Assembly: GCA_013399115.1 (NCBI GenBank)
Contig: VXAA01000086.1
Location: 733,191-797,190 of the forward strand
Direction: 5' to 3'
Length of the DNA: 64,000 bases
Source: Anseranas semipalmata
Taxonomy: Eukaryota; Chordata; Aves; Anseriformes; Anseranatidae
In this document: piece after piece, positions 10,101 to 21,837 of the stretch
Numbering within the stretch: position 1 is the stretch's first letter
Layout: the number at the start of each line of letters is the position of its first letter
The notes under the pieces: generated by a model
Told to the model about the DNA's origin: nothing
Database searches by the model: none
The model's input: the letters and a program-made list of their open reading frames with translations, nothing else
Translations under genes and position numbers: made by a program

Positions 10101-12984
10101 CCTTACTGCTAGTTATTTTGAATATTTGACTGCAATCATCTTCATATGGGAATTATTCTGTTATGATAGCAGTAGTATATATGCTTCCTGTCCCTTTTCA
10201 GGGTGATGCGACCCAAAGTGTGATTAAGAAAAAATGGTATGTTTAAGAAAAAGCATAACTGAGTAAAATGCTTTATTTTTACCTTAGTCTCCTTTGCAAA
10301 CCAGCTCCTTCTGGTTTCTTCTACTGACCTCCCTCCCTCATGCTGTTTTTCTCCTGTGAGACTGTCTTCGCTGCTATGAGCTTGCTCCACCAGCACCTTT
10401 CAGATTGCTTTTCTCTTAGATTTTGAACCTGGCAGCTGTTTCTTATCTTCTGAAACTTCAGACTTAACATCTGCATGATGCAACTTTCACGTCCTCACCT
10501 CCTTGTAGGTGTGGGAACCAAAAAGGTAGCTCATAGGTGAAGTGTCAGGCTGGCTACTCTCTAGACTTTCTGTGCTAAGATCTACTCTTTTATCACCTTC
10601 TACTGGTGATTTTCTTTCTGCTCATCCTCTGAACTATTTCTGTTGCCATTCATCCTTCTTCTTGTGAGCTGTTCCATGTCCTGCTAGTCTCTGTAAGTGC
10701 TGAGGAGAATGTGTAGCTTTTCTGTTATCAGAGATTTGACTGATGTTACTTAGATTTCTACAGGTACTTTGTTGTGCCTTGTCTTTGTAAAGAGATTTCT
10801 GCTACTAACCTCAGTAAGCAATTCTTGCATGAGTGCATAAGGATGCTAGCCAACTAGCTGTTTGCGTCTACTCACTTTGACTCATTCTTCTTGTAAATTT
10901 ACAGCAAGTCTAATCCACAAGCCTCTGCCAGCAAGGAACCTTGGCAGACCTCCTGAACACAGCCAAGGCAAAGCACTGTATGACTTTTCTAGCTTGCACT
11001 TTGTGGCAAAGCAACTTTGAAAGGTTTAGGCTCTCTTAAGGAAACCATAGCTGATTCCTGATGATCAAGTTTTGTTTCTTATTTGTTAGTGTTCTCCTGT
11101 GTTTGATTTGTACTACCACTGATTACAGGGTTTTTATGGTGAAATGCAGAATATACTTGAGTAGCTATGCTCTTCCTAGGAACATATTCCTGGATTCAGT
11201 GTTGTGTGAACATAGCTCTGCTATTGTCAGCCTGATGATAGAATTTCTGCTAGAAGCAGAAGTATCTGAAGAGTCAGGAAGTGTTTGTTTTACAGAATTA
11301 ATTGAAACTCAGTGAGGAAGGTGGCCGCAGAGAAAACTAAAAATACTTTCTATATTTGGAATACCCATGTGTTGCCACCTGTGAATATTTGCAGATGAGC
11401 AGACATTGATACTTGGAGTCAGCTGTAGGGTCATATCCTAAAGTATAGCTTTGGTTTGTTTTAAGCTGACTTGAGAACTGAGCACCCAAAACATAGGCTG
11501 CTACTAAGGGAAAGTGGGCTCCAGTAAACAGGGAGAGAGCTGTTTATTTTCATGAACAACTTGTGGAGTGCTCCTTGCTAACAGGGAGTTAACAGTTGGT
11601 AGAGATGAATTCAAGAAGAAATGTTTAAGTTAAAGAACACGTAAAGAAGGCAGGGAACTGAAAAGATTGCTTGTATGTCTTGAGTTGAGGGTGTTAATGT
11701 TTGGGTAAACTATGAATAATCTCTTGGTGCTTGCTGTGTGCAGGAAAGGCTGTTGCTCAGTTAACCAGGTTTAAAAGTCATGCTTGCTTTTATTTATTTG
11801 TTTGTTTGGAGAAACTGAGTCTGTCCTGAGAAGAGGAGGAATCCAAGAAGAATTGTTACTCAATCCTGAGCAAAGAACTGATGACACAGCAGTTTTTCCT
11901 GTAAATCTAGGTCATACCTGTCTATAACTCTGCTTAAACCATTCTTTTTTAAAAGGAGCCCAAACTCAAGTTCTCACAGAAACAACTGTAGATTTACAAA
12001 ATGAGAATGTGAATGAAAGCACTTGAACTGGGCCCAGTGCATATATTTGTACTTTAAAATTGCAAATGAATAATGAATGTACTGATTTGGCAAACAGAAG
12101 ACTGGTGTGTGTGTGTGTGTGTGTGTGTCTGCTTTAGTCTCCAGAGTTTATGAATTTCTTGTTTAAATATTAATATTGTGCTGGGTGGACCTGAGTTGAT
12201 GCAGCATAGCTGGGGAAGTGGAATTAGGAGACAATTTATATGTAAATGTCCTCCAAGCCTCCAAATAATTCACAAGAGGAATACACAGTTCCTTCACAGA
12301 ATTAGATGAATCGCCTTATTTTGATTAAATGATTCAGATTTAGTCTACTTGTATGGATAGTACAAGTTAAACTACTAATTATTAAAAAAAAAAAAAAAAG
12401 GAGGCAAAAAACAACAAATGATCTGTTGATGGAAGCATCTGGAAGTGTGACTGAAGTCTGTGAAATCACAAGTTATTACACTGAAACAGTTTCTTACCTA
12501 TGTGTTTTTTCCAGGCAGTTCTGGTAATAAGATATTATTCCAGTCATCGAAATTCACCTTCAGAAGCTAAGCTGGAACAGCAAAACAGTTCTCTTCCAGC
12601 CCCCATGCCACTGAGTGGTGGCAGGTTTCTAGGGCTTTTTTTTTTTTTTTTTTTATCCTCTTCATCTTTGATTTTGTGAACTTCATGGCAGACTGACTGT
12701 CAGGTTCTAGCTATTTTGTTGCCCTGCCTCAAAGATTAGATGTGGTGTGAACCACTATAGCAAACTGGGATTCTGTCACTGTGAGGTTCCCAGAGTTTGC
12801 CAAGTGAAGATGATTCCTGTCCCAACAATTGCTGGTTGGAAACGAAGCTGGAACACTGTTTTATCCAGTTGCTCAACTGTCTGCATTGCTGAATTATCTT
12901 GGATGTGAGGGGGGCTCCTTGTATAGCTTATCACTAGCCCCTGATCTGAGAGCTCCAAAGCTTAATCCATCTGTTCTTCCTTAG
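7182..12984 (+). other. Intron 4 of the RhoGAP gene
   Basis: About 5.8 kb of AT-rich intron between a GTGAGT donor and a TCTTCCTTAG acceptor. It contains a (GT)12 microsatellite at 12105-12128, an A-run near 12384-12399 and a T-run near 12637-12654. Open stretches occur on both strands, for example a minus-strand frame at 7498-7953. None shows splice-phase continuity or a recognisable product. Confidence 0.85.
12105..12128. repeat. (GT)12 microsatellite
   Basis: An uninterrupted GT dinucleotide repeat of 24 bases inside intron 4, likely to vary in length between individuals. Confidence 0.95.
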
Positions 12985-13120
12985 GATCCCTGTCAGTCCG
13001 TTGGCTTGTGAAGAGCAAAGGCTTTACAATGGCCTCCTGCTGTATTTGCTTCAACACTATGAGATGCTTTTTGTTGATCTGAACCCTTATTTCTCACCAA
13101 GACAAGCAGATGGCCTTCAG
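12985..13120 (+). CDS. RhoGAP gene, coding exon 5 (residues 205-250, end of GAP domain)
   Basis: Enters in phase 2, completing the split Lys205, and ends with a complete CAG codon before GTAAGA in phase 0. It encodes the last helix of the RhoGAP domain (EEQRLYNGLLLYLLQHYEMLF, residues about 214-234), then a short tail rich in Pro, Asp and Gln. Exons 1 to 5 together give 750 coding bases, or 250 codons, without a stop. In FAM13A and FAM13B a long tail containing coiled coils follows the domain. No exon for such a tail is recognised in this window. Confidence 0.92.
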
Positions 13121-14303
13121 GTAAGAAAGTTACATTAATTGATTCAGCAAGGAATCAAAAGTGCTTCATTAGGTTGTAACCTACAAATGGAAATATATTT
13201 GCTTTTACGTAGTGTAAGTACTGGCTACAGCTTGTTGCCAGCATTGTAAGTATTCATTGTATGCCTCAGCTAGAGGGGAAGCATAAGTGTTTAAAATTCT
13301 GATTATGAAAAAAACACAAGTCTAAAAGTAAAAGGTCCAGAATAAAATCCCAACTTTTTCCACTTTAAATATTTTAGCGCAGAACTTTGTTAGATCAAAG
13401 CCACTGAATGTTTCCTCAAGTGAAACACTTAACTGTGTTACTATACATTGGTGATGCAGGAAAGCAAAAACAGAAAGTTGAAACCCCTCTCATCTTTCCA
13501 GAAGTTGATGGGTATGTTTCAGCTTCTCCTTGGGTATGTTCTTTGCTAAAACAATGTTAGTACTTTGATTCCTTGTTTGCCTTATTTGTCAAAAATCTCC
13601 TGGTGCAAGCAGCATGATAGACTACTGCTGCTTTAGGGAGAGGGTCAATATAAGTCTTGTTTTCACTTCGTGATGTATCGTTGCTTAACTTGAAATTGAT
13701 TTTTAGAAAAGGACTTGAGGGGAATGTAGTAACAAGACCTACAGTCTAATACTGTACCATGAAGTTGCTACACTTCCTTGCAGTAGAGGACAAGATTGAT
13801 GGAAGTATGCCAAATCAGGTGAAGGATTATGCAAGAGATTAGCATTGCATGTAATTGTAGCTCATGCTACTCGTGTTTGTGACTCCTTACTTTGCTGGCT
13901 TCTTTCTTCAAGTATCTCTGTTAAGAAAATCAGGAAACTTATAAAGTCAAATTCCATATTTAGAGCATATTATATCCCAAAACGGAATACTGGGACCGTC
14001 ATGTTCCTTGGAACCTCTCTTTAAAAAAAATAAAATAAAATAAAATCCTGTTTAGTTGTAGGTATAGAGAACAGAAGACACTGATCCAAGGATGTTTATG
14101 AAATATTCCTCCTGTGTTATAGGACATAGTCCCAAATCTAAAACTAGGGTCATTTCACGCACAGACCATGTTGGAGCCCACACCCATACCTTTCCTCACA
14201 CTCTGAAGATGTCCTATGTCGCTACCATCTTCGAGAATTCCTGCAACATGTACTCAAACGAGTATGCAAGAACAAAATATTAACGATCTGTTAATATTTT
14301 GGC

Positions 14304-14368
14304 CTGTTTCTGTTTGCAAAAAAGGTCTTAAAGGTCTTTAAGGTCTGTTTCTGTTTGCAAAACAAGGT
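14304..14368. repeat. Local direct duplication, two units
   Basis: The motif CTGTTTCTGTTTGCAAAA followed by AAGGT occurs at 14304-14326 and again at 14345-14368, with one extra base in the second copy. The spacer between them is rich in AAGGTCTT-like words, suggesting slippage or a small tandem duplication. Confidence 0.8.
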
Positions 14369-17300
14369 AGATTAAGAAGTATCAGCAGCGAAAGGAGATT
14401 GGAAAGGTATTAGAAAAGCCAGGAGACCTGGCTTTCTATTGCAATGCTTTTTGTTTTAAAAGCAACTTCACTCCCTGTAATTCTGCAAAATGTCACAGTC
14501 TGTCTGGGATTGTGGTGATGTGGGAAAGAATTCTGCTGGAAAAATCCTTTCAAGTTCTTTAATAAAACCCCAGACAAGGCATAGCCATGAGGCACTCTCC
14601 TGCTCTGAGGTAAGCTTATGAAAGAAATCCCATCTATGGGTGAGAAGGGAATTCAGTATTTTGTGGTTGATCTTTGTAATTTCTGGCAGGAAAACCAGCA
14701 CATTGGATAGGTACCCTTCATCTTTCATAATATAACAATTGCTGAAAGTTCGCTAAATGAGAAACATCAAAGTTAGGTTTACAAACTAAACATACTCAAC
14801 GTGCATGAACTAGTTCCAGCAAAGCAAGCAAAAAGTGAAATGGCAAACCTGGCTTAGATCCCTTGTTGCTTCCTGGAAATGAAACTTGCTTTTATTGGCT
14901 GTTTCGCATGAAATAACTTGAAGCAGTTATGCTGATACTTGCATTTGGACTACTTAATTTGGGGGATTTTTTCATTGTTGTTGGGGTGCTTTTTTTCAAT
15001 ATGTTTTTTTCACTTCAATTATTATATGCCACCATAATTAATTGAGCTTTAACAAATACAAGACATACTGATCTGGCAAGCATGCTATACAGCTGACATA
15101 GACTTAACATGCAGTTGTGTAATTTGTAGCTTGAGATGGACATGACTGGTTGCTCCTGATCATAGCTCTTAGGATATCTAGAAGTGCCAGGAGTCATCCC
15201 ACCTACTCTACCTCTGCAGGCTGATTCAGGCTGACAGCCTGGGAGAAGAATTTGCAGATTTTTGAAAGGTGCCTGTCTAATAGATCAGAGCTCTTACCCC
15301 AGCTGGATAGTAGACTTTTCACACACACCTATTCCATCTAAAGACAATGGTTTAAAAGATGTGTACAAGCTACTATGTGTTTTAGTTTGTGGTTTTTCCT
15401 GGCCCATAGCATGCTGGTGGTGGTGTTTTTGTGGTGTATGGTGTTGTTGTTGTTGTTTTTTGAATCCTAATGCCTATTAGGATTTAAAGCTGTTCTATAG
15501 CCTTCTGTCCTTGCTCACAAACTGTGCTGGTACTGAGCTGATTTTCCTGTTTGGTTTAAATCATTTTTTAAAAAGAGGTTAGACACTTTAGTGTTTGTTT
15601 TGACCTGAGGTCTCTCTAGGCAACTGTTTTTAACCTGAAGCGTATTACTAGCTGTGTTGGAGGTGTACGAGATTATACTACAAAAGTTAAGCTAATTAAA
15701 TTATGAACCAAACCTTGCTAATAGCAATTTGTCATGCTGTTTGCCCTCATAATTTCTAAATCTTTTTGCATCTAGTCTTAGAGTATTTTTTCATATCTTC
15801 TTTCTGTACAAAAGCCATAGATAAATCCTTCCTGAATTAAGCACTCTACGTTTGTTTTACAAACAAACAGAAGCATGAGTTTTTGGGTGTGTGCAAGCCA
15901 CTGCATCCCATCAAACCATGGGATTAACTGGAAGAAAAGCTTGAGAAATTAAGTCTCATTTCTTGTTTTTTCTTCTTTCTTTGTTCTTTATGCATGTTTC
16001 GCTTTATTATCAGCAAGTCTTCGGGGACTATTGATTGGATCCCGTGTAGCTACTGCCTGCAATAATGGAACCCCATTGTAAAGGCATTGCAGAGATTGAG
16101 GTGGCTGGGGAAAGGGAGAGGGACACTCTCCTAGACCTGCAGAAAGCCTGCAGACACATCAGAGTGGCATATAATTTCTGATACTATACAGTGTGGTTTG
16201 GAGCTGGTTGGATCACTGCAGCTAAATATTTTAGAGACTTTATTTTAATTATGGTTTTGTTGGGAAGGCTTTTGTGATCTAGGGAATTTTGTCAGTATCA
16301 GATTTTAGCCTTTTTCAAAGAGGGAGTGGGCATTTCAGCGTTAACCCATTTCTTTAAAAAAATAAAAATAAAGAAATAAATAAAGTACCTCACTTTCATC
16401 TGAAGTTGCTATAAAAAAGAATTGCGGTCTCCCAGATAAACTGCCCTGTTTCAAGGACAGCTAATAACTTAACTGATGTTTTCCTTTGCTAATCCCATGA
16501 CAATGGTTTTGAAAGCAGTTGAAACCTTTCAAAAACAGAACAAACATGATCTTATGATTTAGTAAACTCAAATTTCCAGGTTAGACTAAAGTGTCTTGTC
16601 AATGTAATTTTTCTTGGATACGGGAACATATTTCCAATTCCTATTTGTGGCTTTTAGCTCTTTTTCCTTACTTTAAATTGGTACAGGTCCTGATTATTTT
16701 CTTTCACTTAAGTTCTTTGCTTAGCGAAGGTAACTTTTAGTTGGGCTTAGATGTGAACATAGTGAGTCCTGTGTGTGTCACATGAACTGCCAGATTTGTC
16801 AGTACTTTTGCAAGGATTGCTGTTATAGTATAGAAAGTTTTCTTTATATTACTTCCCATTCCACAGAAAAAATATTTTCCCTACCTTTGTAAATTTAGCA
16901 AAAGCATGGACTCGCTAAACATTAAGTTCTAATTTTGTGTTTGGGAACTGCCCAAACCAGAAGACTGGATAAAAAATGCCATACATTGAGGATCAAAGCA
17001 GGACCCGGATCTCCACAAAAATGGTGGGCCACAGATTGTAAGGATGTATTTTTTTTTTCTTCTGGATAAACAGGGAAGAATGTTTTACTGACTATAGGCA
17101 TAAGGATTTGATAAAGAGCACTGTACTAGGCAATCGTGACTTAAAATGACCAAAGTGGATGTGGCTGAAGTATTCATCACTCATTCCAGGTCTTCAGTGC
17201 CAGAGCCTTTCTGTCTGTAGGTGGAGGGAATAGGGCATGGAAAGAGCGAGATGCTGTTTCTGAGCTGTGCCTGTGATCTGTAGCAGACCTGCCTTTATAG

Positions 17301-18774
17301 CGGAGATCTGTAACTCCAAAACAACAAGTGTGCCTGGTCTCCATTTTTAGCAAACTGCAGGGTGTGGAGTTAATGTCATTCATCTAAGGTTTGCTCCAGC
17401 ATTGCTGGGGCTATCTCCTGGCTTGCTGTATGAGTGCTGTGGGACCCTGCTGTCACACTGAAACCCATTTCTGTCACTTAGTGGATTTTGCCACTACCAA
17501 CTCACCTCCCTCCTCCCCACAATATCTGTGTTAGGTTTCTTTACTTTTTACTTTTCTATTGGCTAGTGAAAGCTGCACTAGGAGAGAATATTGGCAGGAG
17601 AAGGTGTGTTACGTGAGCCATGAAGCACACTGTCAGCTGCGCTTTACTGTAACAAATGGCTTGAACACAGAAGAGGGAAGCTGGTCATACTAAAGTCCTG
17701 TGATTCTTTAATGTGATCAATAATACAAGAATAGAGCTCAAGTGATCACACTGGCTGATTACACCGATCGCTGCCTATCATTCAATAATGGTATAAAGTG
17801 TGTGAGAGGAGAAGGTCTTTCTAAGGCTGGTCACCGACACATGCCTTTCCTGACTTGGAGAAATGTTTTGAAGGTGCTATGCTGTACAGAAACAAAGCAA
17901 GCAGTAGTGAAGACTCGCCTTTGTTACTTCTCAGCCTGTGAATGCCTGTTTTAAGTTTTGTTGTGAACAAAGCATCTCAAAAGGCCCTGCTATAGTCAGA
18001 CTCGCAGAACTTATGTTGATTACAGATTAAGGAGTCTTAGTGCAACTCATGAAAGGAGAGTTATACCTGATGTGTTTAGAGTGGCAGCTGGTTGCTTTGC
18101 TTACTAAGGTCAGCTACACTACGAGGAAGAGGATTGTAATTAATCAGCTAGTGTACACATTAGGATAACACAAATTTCTACTTTCTGAGGCTCTGTGTGG
18201 TCTTTTCTGATGTTTTTAAAATTTACAACGACACCTAAACTGAAGACTTGCAGCTCTGAGATTTTCAGGCATCTCAAGTTTGCAGCAACGTTTTCTTCCA
18301 CTTGGTGTCAGCATTGTTCTCCCTCACTCCTTAGCTGTATTTGCTTTGAACGTAACTCTTTCATATGTTCCCAGTGTCTATCTTAAAATTAGGTATTATG
18401 TTTCTATTTTTGTAATGTATCAGCACATCAGCCTGTTCCTTCCTCAGATAATTACCGATATCAGAGAGGCATGAAGGAAGGGTATGAACTTGCCTACAAA
18501 CCATTGTGAAATGCGAGCCTTTTTTGTTTTATATTCATGTCACCTTCCTTAACTCAGCAAGACTACCAATAAAATCTGTCATCACTTTTTGTATTCCTTT
18601 TCTTTGGGGTACATGAGCAATATGATTTGTTCCAGATATGCTGATGATCAGGGCATTTTGAAAAAATATCAGAATTGAAGTCTTTGATAGGAAACTCATC
18701 CCTAGGGAAATTAAAAGTGTTTTTACTGAAAGGCTTATGATATGTAAACATCAAAACATTTCAGGCTTTTACTT

Positions 18775-18776
<2 letters not shown>

Positions 18777-18850
<74 letters not shown>
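18777..18850. repeat. Uninterrupted 74-base poly-T tract
   Basis: Seventy-four consecutive T residues within intron 5, far longer than any other homopolymer in the window. It could be the poly-A tail of a minus-strand retrocopy, but no AATAAA (TTTATT on this strand) and no recognisable source sequence lie just 3' of it on this strand. A microsatellite expansion or an assembly artefact is equally possible. Confidence 0.9.
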
Positions 18851-18853
<3 letters not shown>

Positions 18854-20887
18854 ATTATTATAGCCACTGACATTTCTTTTAAACCCTTAGTGGCTTTACA
18901 CTTTATATGAGGTTAGGGATGGGAATGGGAAATGTTTTCAGAAAAGCAGGCAAGAAATGCAGAATAAAATAAAAGCCTTAAAAAAATCCACTGTTAAAAG
19001 AAAATCCCATTTTTCATTTAGCTGTAGTCTTCATAGAGACTTGGGCTCTCTACAATGCAGGACTGTGCAACAGTGAATTAGACATACTCTGAATGCAGCT
19101 CTCCCCCTCCCCCCCCAGTTCTTAGACCACTTTTTTCCTCTTTAATGAGTTTATTTCACCCACCCTAGCAAAGGTGAAACATGCTGAAGTACTTAAACAA
19201 CATCACTTGCCAGAAGAATATGCCAGCACTTATCGCAGTTGCATGAAGAAAGGCTTAGCTGAATCTTGAAAGCATATTAGCACGTTATAGCCTAATGCAG
19301 TTTCACTCTCTCCCAGCTTATTTGGGTTTTTGCTGTAGAGCAGTCTCTGTGGTATTTAATTTCTTTGCTTCGAGTTAAAAAGTAAATGTGTGTTCGTGAG
19401 TCAGCATTGCTGTTAAATAGTTTCCAGAGCTATCAAACTAAATACCAGCTACCTTTTTATTTTGCTGTGAAAAAGGAAAGGGATGAAATATGCCTGTAAT
19501 AAAAACACAAATGCAGCTGAGTCAAAAACATGAAAAACAAGATAAAATGTATAGCAAAGATGCGTGTTAACTCCTGTTTCCCGGGGGTCGGGGTTAGAAA
19601 AGTGTAGTTTGAGTTGTCCTGATCTACTGATACACCTTCATTTTCTTAAATAAAGAGATTTGTGGAAAAAAGAGGGAGGAGAAAGCAGAAAATATCTCTA
19701 AGAATATTATGGAAAAGTCAACATGATACTTCAGAAACTTACAATAAGAATAAATAAACACAACACCTCCTTGTATGCTTTTTTTCCAGATGCATTTCTC
19801 ATCATTTCAAAGGCCATTTTTAATTTAAACAAACATGACTGCAGTTTGGCTTTGCACATGTGCGTTGGCTTACATGGCTGGTAATTTAGATGCTTGAAGC
19901 TGAGGTTCTGTCAACAGCCTTAATTCTGACCTTTGAATTTTCACTGTCCATGCTCTTTAATTAGCTATAGCCCTATTCCAGAGGGCCACAGATGAGCGTG
20001 TAGGGATTCTTGCCAGCAAGGAAATAATGCTGTGGGCCTTAGGCTGTTCTGCTAAGTGACACGACCGTGCCTGGTGATGAATGTGTTAAAGGATGCTGAC
20101 CAGGACTAAACTTTTCTGTAAGCTGTTAGGCAGACAAGGAAATACTTGATGAGGAGCTGCTGCCATATGATGCAGCGTTGCCTCCAGTATGAAACTGGAG
20201 CTTCACCTGGGAGTTGCTGGTGTCACTGGGCTGTGCACAAAAGCAACGTAGGAGCTAAGATGTCGATTGCTTTGGGAGACTCCTCTGCCAGCATCCACGC
20301 ACTGGGAGCTGGGGGTGGGGTGCCATTTGCCAAATCAACAAGTTAAAACCCACCTCCCCTCCATCTTGCTGACAGTAGGGGCTGGCCGCAAGACATGAGG
20401 TTTCCTAAGCAGAGGGTTGCTGGGATCTCTCCCTGGCACAGGCAGGAGAGGGGCCCAGGTGCCAGGTCAGAGAAAGGCTGATCCCCATCTAAACCTAGCA
20501 GACAGGTGAAGAGGTAAAGCTACGCAAGATCAGTATGTAGATGTAAGTAGAGGAGAGCAGGACATGTCTTAGGGAGGTCTTTGTAGATCCTACATTCTGT
20601 AGCTTTAGGATTTTTATGTGTTGTTTTTATTTTTCCCTCACCCAAAACATTAAACTAAATGGAACTACATTGGAATTAAGAAATATATTACTATTTAAAA
20701 AAAAAAAAAGGGGGGGGAAGAAAGAAAAAGAAACCAGAGCATCTATGTGATGGTTTTAGGGTTTTCATAAAGTTGTGCTGGAGATCAAGGGAAGAAATTA
20801 TGATTTAGAACTCTTTCTTTGATATTATTTCAGTTGTTAGCTTTTTAATTCTATTTTCAAATTCTCTGAGAATTATGTGGATAGCTT

Positions 20888-20952
20888 TCATAGAATCATA
20901 GAATATCCTGAGTTGGAAGGGACCCACAAGGATCACTGAATCCAACTCATGA
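20888..20952 (-). mobile_element. CR1 LINE fragment, 3' end, 5'-truncated
   Basis: On the plus strand the segment opens with the repeated octamer TCATAGAA. It continues with GAGTTGGAAGGGACCCACAA and CCAACTC, the reverse complement of the CR1 3' end known from bird genomes. The terminal octamer repeat marks the 3' end, so the element lies on the minus strand and is reduced to about 65 bases. It is a dead, non-coding remnant inside intron 5. The low divergence of the retained part suggests a fairly young insertion. Confidence 0.9.
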
Positions 20953-21290
20953 TACTTTGAGCATCCTGATCTTTTTTACCGGTCAATACAAGAGTACCAT
21001 GCAGTGGTAAACAGTGAACTGAATTTGGTTATATGCAGTACGCTCTAACTCAAAACCATACAGTACGTCTAAAAATATGTTTGTCTTTTGCATATTTTCA
21101 CTAGGAAGGTACAGCAAGCAATCTACCACTTAATTGCAAGGAATGATGGGTGAACAGAATATTTCCTTGACTAAATATCTGATGTGCTACTTTACTTTTC
21201 TTCCAACTCTTCCCTTCATGTCCTTAAAGTTTCTTCTAAGCAAATTCCTAACTATTTTACTATTTATGTTCCATAACTCTTTCCATGTTT

Positions 21291-21336
21291 AATATTAATA
21301 TTAAATGGATTTAATGGAATATTAATATTAAATGGA
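21291..21336. repeat. Exact 19-bp direct repeat with 8-bp spacer
   Basis: AATATTAATATTAAATGGA occurs at 21291-21309 and again at 21318-21336. It is an AT-rich local duplication with no functional sign. Confidence 0.9.
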
Positions 21337-21725
21337 CTATAGAACAGTTCAGACAAGCCGTATCTACTTAATTATCCTTTGCAGCCACTAAGCACAGTTC
21401 ACATAAGAAGCTTAAGCACCTTGTGAAAACTGCTGCTGACAGAACACCAAGCTGGTGTGTTCTAGATAATCAGTGAGCTCTGCATGCCTTTCTTTTCAGC
21501 TGCCCTTTTCTTTTGCAAGCTGTAGAATAAAGATGCTTCTAGCATCTTTGCAATTGCAGGCAGACTTGTCAGCTAAAACAAAATCTCCTTCTGGATCCGC
21601 CTGGAGTGTAATTTACTAGCAGCAGAGTGTTGACTTCTTTTCCAGTGTTCCTTATACCCTGTGTTCATATGGTAGCAAAGTCACTGTGCTTTCTAACCAG
21701 AGAGAGCGTAAGCAGATGGAACCCG

Positions 21726-21837
21726 AATCCAGATCCATGTAAATGTCAATTCTTATAAAAGTCTGTCTGTTTCTAATATACATAGCAAATCCAGATCCAT
21801 GTAATTGTCATTCTTTATGAAGTCTGTCTGTTTCTAA
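21726..21837. repeat. Imperfect 50-bp direct duplication
   Basis: A unit beginning AATCCAGATCCATGTAA and ending GTCTGTCTGTTTCTAA occurs at 21726-21776 and again at 21788-21837, separated by 11 bases. The copies differ by a few substitutions and short indels. It is a local tandem duplication in intron 5 with no coding content. Confidence 0.9.
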
